A program made the position numbers and the translations under genes. The notes beneath the pieces are model-generated. The model had not been told where the DNA came from, searched no databases, and worked only from the letters and a program-made list of their open reading frames with translations. Shown here piece after piece: positions 1-5,500 of a DNA stretch of 5,500 nt. This DNA comes from JABDNZ01 sp964407425 (lineage in GTDB: Bacteria; Gemmatimonadota; Gemmatimonadetes; Longimicrobiales; Gaopeijiaceae). Each line of letters begins with the position of its first letter. The stretch's first letter is position 1. The stretch spans positions 1 to 5,500 of the forward strand of contig CAYOVN010000211.1 in the NCBI GenBank assembly GCA_964407425.1. The letters run 5' to 3'.

Positions 1-62
1 AAATACCCCTTCCGTGAGGGCCCCCGGAGGTTATTCTTCAGTACCACATTCTAGGAGCCGTT
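1..62 (+). other. Leader upstream of hslV, possible tail of an unseen upstream gene
   Basis: One frame is open from base 1 to a TAG at 52-54, giving 17 codons (KYPFREGPRRLFFSTTF). I cannot match this to any family. In many bacteria xerC or other genes precede hslV, but this peptide does not resemble the usual XerC C-terminus, so I do not assign it. A weak 4-bp hairpin (CCCT 7-10 with AGGG 17-20) lies at the left edge. No clear -35/-10 pair is visible, so hslV may be transcribed from a promoter further left. Confidence 0.25.
53..57 (+). promoter_or_regulatory. Shine-Dalgarno sequence of hslV
   Basis: AGGAG stands five bases before the ATG at 63. It decides between that ATG and an alternative in-frame TTG at 78, which would give a shorter leader (M-R-A-T-T). 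The TTG has no comparable site at the right distance. The SD overlaps the TAG (52-54) that closes the only frame left open from the window edge. Confidence 0.75.
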
Positions 63-620
63 ATGAAGAAGCCTGCCTTGCGTGCCACGACCGTTTTGGC
101 CGTAAAAAAGGATGGAAGAATCGCCCTCGGTGGAGATGGACAGGTGACCATGGGGGACACGATCATGAAGGCCACAGCCCAGAAGGTTCGGACCCTCAAG
201 GACGGGAAGATCTTGGCGGGCTTCGCCGGAGCTGTAGCCGATGCCTTCGGCCTCTTCGAAAAGCTTGAGGAGAAGTTGGAGCGCTACCCGGGGAACCTCA
301 CCCGGGCTTGCGTGGAGTTGGCCAAGGACTGGCGAACGGACCGGTATCTCCGCCGCCTGAACGCTCTCCTTATCGTAGCCGACAGAGAGCGGATGTTCCT
401 GGTGAGCGGGGAAGGGGATGTCATCGAACCGGACGACGAGGTCGTGGCTATCGGCTCGGGAGGCTCCTTTGCCCTGGCCGCTGCCCGGGCTCTGAAATCC
501 CACTCCGAGCTCTCGGCACCGGAGATCGTACAGAGAGCCCTGGAGATCGCAGGCGATATCTGCATCTATACCAATCAGACAATCAGTGTCTTGGAGCTGG
601 AGCGGGACAAAGAAGAATGA
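63..620 (+). CDS. hslV: HslV (ClpQ) peptidase subunit of the HslVU ATP-dependent protease
   Basis: Threonine peptidase of the proteasome-beta family. In known members it forms a dodecamer capped by HslU hexamers and degrades unfolded cytoplasmic proteins. The 185-residue product aligns along its whole length with E. coli HslV and B. subtilis ClpQ. The catalytic Thr is T9 in the A-T-T motif (residues 8-10), so an eight-residue propeptide (MKKPALRA) must be removed, as in ClpQ-type proteins and unlike E. coli, which loses only Met. Mature-numbered active-site residues are all present: Asp17 in GGDGQ (full-length D25), Lys33 (K41) and Ser124 in IGSGG (S132). The conserved blocks AGFAGAVADAF, ELAKDWRTD and AGDICIYTN are also present. 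Mature length of about 177 residues is normal. The start is the ATG behind AGGAG. The stop TGA overlaps the hslU ATG as ATGA, so the two subunits are probably translationally coupled. Assignment is near certain; propeptide cleavage is inferred from the family. Confidence 0.97.
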   Translation: MKKPALRATTVLAVKKDGRIALGGDGQVTMGDTIMKATAQKVRTLKDGKILAGFAGAVADAFGLFEKLEEKLERYPGNLTRACVELAKDWRTDRYLRRLNALLIVADRERMFLVSGEGDVIEPDDEVVAIGSGGSFALAAARALKSHSELSAPEIVQRALEIAGDICIYTNQTISVLELERDKEE

Positions 621-2158
621 CTGAATTCGAGCAGGAAGAGGGACCCACCGGAGAGGCACTGGACTTGGTGAGCCGGGATCGGGAGGGCCAGGACGAAGAA
701 GGCCAGGATGGAAACCCTCCCGAGCTGACTCCCCGGGACATCGTTCGGGAGTTGGACAAGTACATTGTTGGCCAGGACAACGCAAAGAAGGCCGTGGCCA
801 TCTCTCTGAGGAACCGGTGGCGTCGCCAACAAGTGGAGGGAGAGCTCCGAGAGGAGATCCTTCCCAACAACCTGATCCTCATTGGACCGACCGGTGTGGG
901 CAAGACCGAGATTTCTCGCCGTCTGGCCCGCCTGGCCGGGGCTCCTTTCGTGAAGGTCGAGGCCTCGAAATTCACTGAGGTGGGATATGTGGGCCGGGAT
1001 GTCGAGTCCATGATCCGGGATCTGGTGGATACTTCGGTGAACATGGTCAGGGCCGAAAGGGAAGCGGAGGTGGAGGAAGAGGCGGATAGGAGGGTGGAAG
1101 AACGCCTTCTGGACCTTCTCCTCCCGATCACGGCAGGTCCCCAGGAGGCGGAAGGGGAGGCTTCCCAGGAGCCAGGCGGAGTATTGGAGAAGAGCATCTT
1201 CGTGGCTGGTCCCTCTGGTGTCCTCCAGACTTCCCCGGATGGCGACGGGCCCGAGAGCCCAAGTCTCGACCGGAGGTCCCGGACCCGGGAAAAACTCCGC
1301 AAGCTTCTTCATGACGGTTTGCTGGAGGATCGGGAGGTTGAGGTGGAGGTGTCCCAGAGCCCGTCCATCGAGGGTATGATGATCCCCATGGGTGGCATGG
1401 AAGGGATGGATCACAACTTCTCGGAAATGCTCCAGGACATGCTGCCGAAACGAACCAAACAGAGGACAGTTTCGGTTGCGGAGGCTCGGCGGATTTTTCT
1501 TCAGGAAGAATTGGATCGTCTCGTCGACATGGACGAGGTCGTAAACGATGCCTTGGATCGGGCCGAAGACTCCGGGATGATCTTTCTCGATGAGATCGAC
1601 AAGATCGCCGGGGCCCGAGGCGGAGCTGGACCCGATGTGAGCAGGGAAGGAGTCCAGCGGGATCTTCTTCCTGTAGTGGAGGGATCGAACGTTCAGACGA
1701 AGTATGGCCTGGTTCGGACCGACCACATGCTGTTCATCGCTGCCGGGGCCTTTCATGTCGCCAAACCCAGCGATCTGATTCCTGAGCTTCAGGGCCGATT
1801 CCCGATCAGGGTCGAGCTCCATAGCCTGGGAGAGGCCGAGTTCATCCGAATCCTCAAGGAACCGAAGAACGCCCTAATACATCAGTACAGAGCAATGGTG
1901 GAAACCGAAGGGGCCGCCCTGAAGTTTACCGATGACGGGGTGAAGGAGATCGCCCGAATCGCCACCAAACTGAACGACCGGATGGAAAACATCGGAGCGA
2001 GGCGACTTCAGACGGTCCTGACCACGGTCCTGGAGGATGTTCTCTTCGATCTCCCGGATGTGGGGGTGGGTGAGGAGATCGTGGTGGATCCCGCCTTCGT
2101 ACGGGATCGACTCAGCGAGATTCTGGAGGACGAGGATCTGCAGAAGTATATCCTCTAA
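617..2158 (+). CDS. hslU: HslU (ClpY) AAA+ unfoldase of the HslVU protease, with N-terminal extension
   Basis: Hexameric ATPase that unfolds substrates and threads them into HslV. The 513-residue product is longer than E. coli HslU (443). Residues 1-33 are an acidic, probably disordered extension before the conserved start of the family (LTPRDIVRELDKYIVGQDNAK, here from about 37). Walker A GPTGVGKT lies at 90-97 (K96) and the substrate-gripping pore loop GYVG at 123-126. The I-domain (about 143-312) carries some 30 extra residues around 172-222. Walker B is IFLDEID (D325, E326), the arginine finger R394 is in LQGRF, and sensor 2 is GARRL at 460-464. The C-terminus, DLQKYIL, matches the family tail that docks into HslV. 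The frame stays open upstream to 308, but the ATG at 617 is chosen because it overlaps the hslV stop (ATGA) and upstream codons merely read hslV out of frame. No strong SD precedes it, which fits coupled re-initiation; a GTG at 668 is a possible shorter start. Confidence 0.97.
   Translation: MTEFEQEEGPTGEALDLVSRDREGQDEEGQDGNPPELTPRDIVRELDKYIVGQDNAKKAVAISLRNRWRRQQVEGELREEILPNNLILIGPTGVGKTEISRRLARLAGAPFVKVEASKFTEVGYVGRDVESMIRDLVDTSVNMVRAEREAEVEEEADRRVEERLLDLLLPITAGPQEAEGEASQEPGGVLEKSIFVAGPSGVLQTSPDGDGPESPSLDRRSRTREKLRKLLHDGLLEDREVEVEVSQSPSIEGMMIPMGGMEGMDHNFSEMLQDMLPKRTKQRTVSVAEARRIFLQEELDRLVDMDEVVNDALDRAEDSGMIFLDEIDKIAGARGGAGPDVSREGVQRDLLPVVEGSNVQTKYGLVRTDHMLFIAAGAFHVAKPSDLIPELQGRFPIRVELHSLGEAEFIRILKEPKNALIHQYRAMVETEGAALKFTDDGVKEIARIATKLNDRMENIGARRLQTVLTTVLEDVLFDLPDVGVGEEIVVDPAFVRDRLSEILEDEDLQKYIL
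683..712 (+). repeat. Tandem 15-bp repeat in the hslU N-terminal extension
   Basis: Two adjacent 15-base units (683-697 and 698-712) agree at 12 of 15 positions. They encode EGQDE followed by EGQDG, HslU residues 23-32. The three differences are two synonymous third-base changes and one E/G change. The repeat lies entirely in the acidic extension, ahead of the conserved HslU fold, and suggests that this tail grew by local duplication and is under loose constraint. Confidence 0.7.
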
Positions 2159-2281
2159 GGTGACCCCTTTTCTAAAGGGCCGCCGCTTTCCTCCCACGAT
2201 AGGGGAATGATACTTTGATCAGGCTGGTCCCGGCCCAGGGTCGAGGCCATGAAATCTGTTCACCTATAGAATGAAGCCGAT
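2159..2281 (+). promoter_or_regulatory. hslU-argF intergenic region, possible argF control region
   Basis: This 123-bp gap is the only sizeable non-coding stretch in the window. It could separate the hslVU unit from argF. No good -35/-10 pair is seen. TATAGA at 2265-2270 resembles a -10 box, but it would start transcription almost at the argF ATG and has no -35 partner. TTGATC (2215-2220) and GATACT (2209-2214) are other weak candidates. A small dyad TGAT-N6-ATCA (2208-2221) is present, but I see no convincing ARG box. A start at 2249 in the argF frame is closed by TAG at 2267, so the gap is genuinely non-coding for ArgF. There is no strong SD before the argF ATG. Confidence 0.3.
2165..2179 (+). 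terminator. Small hairpin after hslU, weak terminator candidate
   Basis: CCCTTT (2165-2170) pairs perfectly with AAAGGG (2174-2179) around a TCT loop, seven bases after the hslU stop. The stem is only six pairs and is not followed by a T run (the next bases are CCGCCGC). It is therefore a poor intrinsic terminator and may instead protect the 3' end of the hslVU message or do nothing. Confidence 0.25.
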
Positions 2282-3184
2282 ATGTCCAAACGTCATTTCG
2301 TAGCTATTTCAGATTATGCCAGGGAGGACCTCCTGAGCTTCCTCTCACTGGCTCAACAACTCAAGTCGGGGCAGGTAAGCGGCGCACCTCTGTCCGGTCA
2401 GAGCCTGGCCATGATTTTCCGGAAAAGTTCGACCCGGACCCGTGTTTCGTTCGAGGTGGGAATGACTCAACTCGGGGGTCACGCCCTTTTTCTCGCCTCA
2501 TCCGCTTCCCAAATGGGTCGGGGTGAAACTGTCTCCGATACGGCCCAGGTCCTGAGTCGTTATGTGGACGGCATCATGATCCGGACCTTCGACCATGCCG
2601 AGGTGGAAGAGATGGCAGCGGCTGCCTCGGTCCCGGTCATCAACGGCCTCACCGACCTCCTTCACCCCTGCCAGCTCATGGCCGATCTCCAGACTGTCCA
2701 GGAAGAGTTCGGGTCGGAGCTGGAAGGAATGTCCGTGGCATGGTTCGGGGACGGAAACAACATGGCCAACTCCTGGCTAAACGCCGCCAGTGCCTTTGGC
2801 CTCGATCTCCGTCTCGCGATTCCGGAAGGCTTCGATCCGGATCCGGGAATTCTGGCCCGGGCCCGTGAGGCGACTTCGATCACGCTGACCCGAGATCCCT
2901 CCGAAGCCGCCGAGGGCGCCAGGGTCCTCACCACCGACACCTGGGTTTCCATGGGTGAAGAAGATGAAGCTGATTCGAAGATAAGGGCCTTCCGACCCTA
3001 CCAGGTCACCCAGGAGCTGATGGGTAAGGCCCACCCCGAGGCCATCTTCCTCCACTGTCTCCCGGCCTACCGGGGGAAAGAGGTGGCGGCCGAGGTCATC
3101 GATGGACCCCAGTCGAGAGTTCTGGACGAAGCCGAAAACCGCCTCCACGCCCAAAAGGCCATCATGATGGAACTCATGGGCTGA
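2282..3184 (+). CDS. argF: Ornithine carbamoyltransferase
   Basis: Makes citrulline from ornithine and carbamoyl phosphate, the sixth step of arginine synthesis, in the cytoplasm. The 300-residue product is slightly short but complete for the family. Visible motifs in order are SSTRTR (49-54, carbamoyl phosphate binding), SQMGRGET and VLSRYVDGIMIRTF, HPCQ (128-131), GDGNNMANSW (156-165), the ornithine-binding D219 and SMG (223-225), and HCLP (258-261) with the active-site Cys259. SMG plus GDGNNMANSW points to a true ornithine enzyme rather than aspartate, N-acetyl- or N-succinylornithine carbamoyltransferase. An anabolic role is inferred because no arginine deiminase or carbamate kinase gene adjoins it. 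The ATG at 2282 is the first usable start, since the frame is closed by TAG at 2267, but its SD is very weak. gcvT follows after 28 bp on the same strand. No other arginine gene is in view. Confidence 0.96.
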   Translation: MSKRHFVAISDYAREDLLSFLSLAQQLKSGQVSGAPLSGQSLAMIFRKSSTRTRVSFEVGMTQLGGHALFLASSASQMGRGETVSDTAQVLSRYVDGIMIRTFDHAEVEEMAAAASVPVINGLTDLLHPCQLMADLQTVQEEFGSELEGMSVAWFGDGNNMANSWLNAASAFGLDLRLAIPEGFDPDPGILARAREATSITLTRDPSEAAEGARVLTTDTWVSMGEEDEADSKIRAFRPYQVTQELMGKAHPEAIFLHCLPAYRGKEVAAEVIDGPQSRVLDEAENRLHAQKAIMMELMG

Positions 3185-3212
3185 AGGTTCTAAGAAAGGA
3201 AAGGGTAAACTG

Positions 3213-4322
3213 ATGGGTGACACACTAAGAAAGACACCGCTCCATGAAGCTCATGTGAACCTCAAGGGGAAGATCGTACCCTTCGCAGGGTTCGAGATGC
3301 CTGTCCAGTACCCCTCGGGCATCATGGCAGAGCACCACGCGGTCCGGAACGATGCTGGGCTGTTCGACGTTTGCCACATGGGGGAGTTCGTCCTTACCGG
3401 GCCGGAGTCCCTCGATCTGATTCAGAAGATCGCTGTCAACGATGCATCCCAGCTCGAGGTTTGGCAGGCCCAGTATTCGGCCATGTGTCTGGAGCATGGC
3501 GGGATCATCGACGACCTCCTGGTTTATCGGGCCCCCGATCACTACATGCTGGTTGTGAACGCCTCGAATAAGGAAAAGGACCTTGCCTGGGTCATGAAGC
3601 ACGCCGAGGCCTTCGATGTGAACGTGAATGACCGGTCCGACGCTACGGCCCTACTCGCCATCCAGGGCCCCAAGGCTGCCGGGATCGTGCAGGGCCTCAC
3701 CGAGACCGACTTGGAGGAGATCGGATATTACAGGTTTTCCCTGGGCTCCGTGGCCGGTGTTGAGGGTGTGATCAGCAGGACAGGATATACCGGTGAAGAT
3801 GGTTTCGAGCTTTACATCCCGGTAGATGGGGCCATGAAGCTCTGGAACGCCCTTATGGAAGCTGGTGAGGGGGAAGGTCTCATTGCCACAGGCCTGGGAT
3901 GCAGAGACTCCCTCCGACTGGAAATGGGCTACGCCCTCTACGGAAACGACCTGGACGAAGAGCATACACCGTTAGAGTCGGGTTTGGGGTGGATCACCAA
4001 GATGGACAAGGGCGATTTCATCGGGAAAGACGTCCTGGTGAAGCAGAAAGCGGAGGGGGTTACCCGGCGCCTCGTGGGCCTCAAGCTCCAGGAACGCGGA
4101 TTCCCGAGGCATGGATATCCCATCGCTTTCGAGGGTGAGGACGTAGGTGAGGTTACGAGTGGGGTCGTGAGTCCCTCCCTGGGGTTTGGCGTGGCCATGG
4201 GGTATGTCCCCACAGCATTGGCCAAAGCCGGATCAGAGGTGGGGATTCGGATCAGGGATAAAGTGATCCCGGCCGTGGTTCAGCGGCCCCCGTTCTACGG
4301 CGAGGGTTCTGTCCGGAAGTGA
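3213..4322 (+). CDS. gcvT: Aminomethyltransferase, glycine cleavage system T-protein
   Basis: Transfers the methylene group from aminomethylated H-protein lipoamide to tetrahydrofolate, releasing ammonia and giving 5,10-methylene-THF. The 369-residue product is colinear with E. coli GcvT (364). The N-terminal folate-binding part shows FAGFEMPVQY (24-33), EHHAVRNDAGLFDVCHMGE (40-58) and GGIIDDLLVY, whose D100/D101 include the catalytic Asp of the family. TGYTGEDGFE (190-199) and RDSLRLE (231-237) follow. The C-terminal barrel begins near 284 (TRRLVGLKL) and contains TSGVVSPSLGFGVAMGYV and the ending RPPFY. These features separate it from YgfZ and from the GcvT-like domains of sarcosine or dimethylglycine dehydrogenases. 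A strong purine-rich SD (AAAGGAAAGGG, 3195-3205) precedes the ATG. gcvH and gcvP are not in the window, so the partners must be encoded elsewhere. The stop overlaps the next gene's GTG as GTGA. No glycine riboswitch fits in the 28-bp gap upstream. Confidence 0.96.
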   Translation: MGDTLRKTPLHEAHVNLKGKIVPFAGFEMPVQYPSGIMAEHHAVRNDAGLFDVCHMGEFVLTGPESLDLIQKIAVNDASQLEVWQAQYSAMCLEHGGIIDDLLVYRAPDHYMLVVNASNKEKDLAWVMKHAEAFDVNVNDRSDATALLAIQGPKAAGIVQGLTETDLEEIGYYRFSLGSVAGVEGVISRTGYTGEDGFELYIPVDGAMKLWNALMEAGEGEGLIATGLGCRDSLRLEMGYALYGNDLDEEHTPLESGLGWITKMDKGDFIGKDVLVKQKAEGVTRRLVGLKLQERGFPRHGYPIAFEGEDVGEVTSGVVSPSLGFGVAMGYVPTALAKAGSEVGIRIRDKVIPAVVQRPPFYGEGSVRK

Positions 4323-4831
4323 CGGAGGCGACGCCCCCGGGACTCAGGATCGGAGTCCTAACGATTTCCGATGCTTGCAGTCGCGGTGAGCGGCTGGACA
4401 CAAGTGGGCTGGCCCTCGAGGAATGGTGTTCCTCCGAGGGCCATTCGCCCGCTCTTCGAGGTGTTGTACCGGATCAGACCGACGCCATCGTTCCCATCCT
4501 GGTGAGTTGGGCCGATAGCGGGAAGGTGGATGTGATCCTCACGACAGGTGGAACCGGTTTCGGGCCGAGGGACGTGACCCCCGAGGCCACTCGAGCTGTT
4601 CTGGACCGAGAGGCCCCCGGGCTTCAAGAGGCCATCCGGAGGGCTGGGGAGGCGAAGACCGCCTTTTCAGCCCTTTCGAGGGGCCAGGCAGGCTCCCGGG
4701 GGTCTGTGTTCATTGCGAACCTCCCAGGGAGCCCTGGAGGGGTTCGTGACGGCCTGGCGGTCATGGGACCCCTGATTAGGCATATCGTCGGCCTTATGAG
4801 GGGAACCGATACTCCCCATCAACAATCCTGA
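4319..4831 (+). CDS. mog: MogA/MoaB-family molybdopterin adenylyltransferase
   Basis: Predicted to adenylate molybdopterin before molybdate insertion in molybdenum cofactor synthesis. The 170-residue product is a single MoCF-binding domain starting at LRIGVLTISD (9-18). PD at 51-52 (D52) matches E. coli Mog Asp49. The signature TTGGTGFGPRDVTPEAT (75-91) carries D85, matching Mog Asp82. SRGQAGSRGS (120-129) and NLPGSPGG (134-141) form the remaining pocket. It is shorter than E. coli Mog (195) and close to the length of the MogA/MoaB proteins of many other bacteria, so the symbol could equally be moaB; MoaB paralogues can lack activity in some species, but the two key Asp residues here argue for an active enzyme. 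GTG at 4319 overlaps the gcvT TGA (GTGA), and no other usable start precedes the domain; the nearest SD-like GAGGG is 12 bases away. No other molybdenum cofactor gene is nearby. Confidence 0.9.
   Translation: MTEATPPGLRIGVLTISDACSRGERLDTSGLALEEWCSSEGHSPALRGVVPDQTDAIVPILVSWADSGKVDVILTTGGTGFGPRDVTPEATRAVLDREAPGLQEAIRRAGEAKTAFSALSRGQAGSRGSVFIANLPGSPGGVRDGLAVMGPLIRHIVGLMRGTDTPHQQS
4411..4442 (+). other. Long imperfect inverted repeat inside mog (first)
   Basis: The arm at 4411-4423 (GGCCCTCGAGGAA) pairs with 4429-4442 (TTCCTCCGAGGGCC) through 13 Watson-Crick pairs with one bulged C around 4434-4435 and a TGGTG loop at 4424-4428. No T run follows, so it does not look like an intrinsic terminator. 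It lies wholly within coding sequence for a helix of the Mog domain. It may be a chance product of GC-rich codons. Confidence 0.45.
4716..4746 (+). other. Long imperfect inverted repeat inside mog (second)
   Basis: CGAACC (4716-4721) pairs with GGTTCG (4741-4746). The stem continues inward with a T-G wobble, C4723-G4739, a bulged A4738, then CCAGG (4724-4728) with CCTGG (4733-4737), closing a GAGC loop. That makes about 13 pairs. The repeat covers the codons of the conserved NLPGSPGG motif, so the protein constraint alone may explain much of the base pattern. No T run follows. Confidence 0.4.
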
Positions 4832-4832
4832 C

Positions 4833-5500
4833 ATGCAAGAACAAAGTGGCAACGTACTGATTTCGACCCACGATCTTCGGGTGGCGGGCCCTCTCCGGGA
4901 CGCATTCCGGGAGGCCGGTTATCGTGTCGAGCTCGTGACCCCGGATGAGGATCTGTCCGGGGTAGATGATCCTCGCCTTTTCATCCTCACAGGCGGGCTC
5001 AAGAATGAATCGGCTGCTTCCCAGGCCAGGCAGGCACGCCTCACCCGGAATATTCCGGTTTTCGGTATCGCGAAAAAGGGGGAGGAAGGGACCCGGCAGG
5101 CCGCCAGAGCCCTGGACCTTCAAGAGGTGTTTCCCCATCCACCGGATCCCCGAGAGGTTCTCCTACTGGGAAGGACACTCATCGAGCGAAACCGACTTCA
5201 GGAGATCACCGGGATCGTAGGTGAATCCGACTCCATACGGGAGACTCTGGAGCGGGTCGTTCAGTTTGCTCCTGTGAACGCGACGGTCCTGGTCACGGGG
5301 GAGTCCGGCACCGGAAAAGAGCTGATCGCCCGGGGGATTCACGCCCTCTCCCCCCGGCGTCACAAATCCTTCATCGCGGTGAACGTGGCGGCCCTCTCAG
5401 AGACCCTCCTGGAGAGCGAACTTTTCGGCCATGAGAAGGGTGCTTTCACCGGTGCCATCGATTCTCGGAAGGGGCTTTTTGAGTTGGCTCAGGGGGGGAC
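4833..5500 (+). CDS. Sigma-54-dependent transcriptional activator with pseudo-receiver domain, 3' end missing
   Basis: Enhancer-binding activator of the NtrC type; 222 codons are visible before the window ends. Residues 7-112 have the layout of a response-regulator receiver (NVLIST, then AFREAGYRVELVTP, RLFILTGG, NIPVFGIA, EVFPHPPDP), but the phosphorylation residues are gone. The acidic pair is replaced by T12-H13, the phospho-acceptor position near 52-53 is L-T, and the β5 Lys is H102. A linker (about 113-126) leads to the AAA+ domain: IVGES (128-132), Walker A GESGTGKE (156-163, K162), ELFGHEKGAFTGA with the sigma-54-contacting GAFTGA at 203-208, and the start of the Walker B region (LFELAQGGT). 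The ATG is one base after the mog stop and is the first start after an in-frame TGA at 4797; no SD is visible. Walker B, the arginine finger and any DNA-binding HTH lie outside. Target promoters are unknown. Confidence 0.93.
   Translation, partial: MQEQSGNVLISTHDLRVAGPLRDAFREAGYRVELVTPDEDLSGVDDPRLFILTGGLKNESAASQARQARLTRNIPVFGIAKKGEEGTRQAARALDLQEVFPHPPDPREVLLLGRTLIERNRLQEITGIVGESDSIRETLERVVQFAPVNATVLVTGESGTGKELIARGIHALSPRRHKSFIAVNVAALSETLLESELFGHEKGAFTGAIDSRKGLFELAQGG

Noticed and set aside
308..616. Upstream extension of the hslU frame to an ATG at 308
   Set aside because: These 103 codons lie inside hslV in another frame and show no HslU or other domain. The ATGA overlap at 617 gives the natural start.
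51..785. 244-codon minus-strand open frame opposite hslV and the start of hslU
   Set aside because: Low-complexity, proline- and arginine-rich translation with no family likeness; fully explained by hslV and hslU on the other strand.
575..1822. 415-codon open frame on the minus strand opposite hslU
   Set aside because: It is the antisense shadow of a GC-rich gene. It has no recognisable domain, and the + strand frame encodes a complete HslU with all motifs.
2271..2303. Short overlapping reading frame ATG 2271 to TAG 2303 across the argF start
   Set aside because: Only ten codons, no SD and nothing resembling an arginine-rich or attenuator leader peptide.
3185..3212. Possible glycine riboswitch before gcvT
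   Set aside because: The gap is only 28 bases and is occupied by the SD. There is no room for an aptamer, and the preceding bases are argF coding sequence.
2777..3223. 148-codon minus-strand frame over the end of argF
   Set aside because: Antisense shadow of argF; no start context or domain.
4324..4328. GGAGG just inside mog as an SD for a later start
   Set aside because: No ATG, GTG or TTG in the mog frame follows at a usable distance before the conserved domain begins, so the GTG at 4319 is kept.

Overview
This 5.5 kb window is a gene-dense, roughly 60% GC bacterial segment with every recognisable gene on the + strand. It holds five complete protein genes and the 5' part of a sixth. I see no RNA gene, mobile element, CRISPR array or sign of recent transfer, and codon use looks even throughout. 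All families are widespread bacterial ones. HslV has a short propeptide before its catalytic Thr-Thr, so it is not of the enterobacterial type. The mix of hslVU, a canonical ornithine carbamoyltransferase, gcvT, a Mog/MoaB protein and a sigma-54 activator would fit a GC-rich phylum outside the Enterobacteria, such as Gemmatimonadota or a related lineage. That placement is a weak inference from sequence flavour and gene order, not a demonstrated assignment.

Layout: bases 1-62 are a short leader with a good ribosome binding site. hslV (63-620) and hslU (617-2158) overlap by ATGA and encode the peptidase and the AAA+ unfoldase of the HslVU (ClpQY) protease. A 123-bp gap (2159-2281) holds a small hairpin and no convincing promoter. 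argF (2282-3184) encodes ornithine carbamoyltransferase of arginine synthesis. gcvT (3213-4322), the T-protein of the glycine cleavage system, follows after 28 bp behind a strong Shine-Dalgarno sequence. A mog/moaB-type molybdopterin adenylyltransferase gene (GTG start, 4319-4831) overlaps the gcvT stop by GTGA. One base later, at 4833, begins a sigma-54-dependent activator with an N-terminal domain that looks like a receiver lacking its phosphorylation residues; it runs off the window.

How they fit: hslV and hslU clearly form one functional unit. argF, gcvT, mog and the activator are packed as if co-transcribed, but they belong to unrelated pathways (arginine, one-carbon/glycine, molybdenum cofactor, transcription control), so this looks like a housekeeping operon rather than a pathway cluster. 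I found no new biological system. The points most worth a second look are the pseudo-receiver activator coupled to mog, the enlarged HslU (acidic N-terminal extension with a tandem repeat, plus a longer I-domain), and two long imperfect hairpins inside mog.
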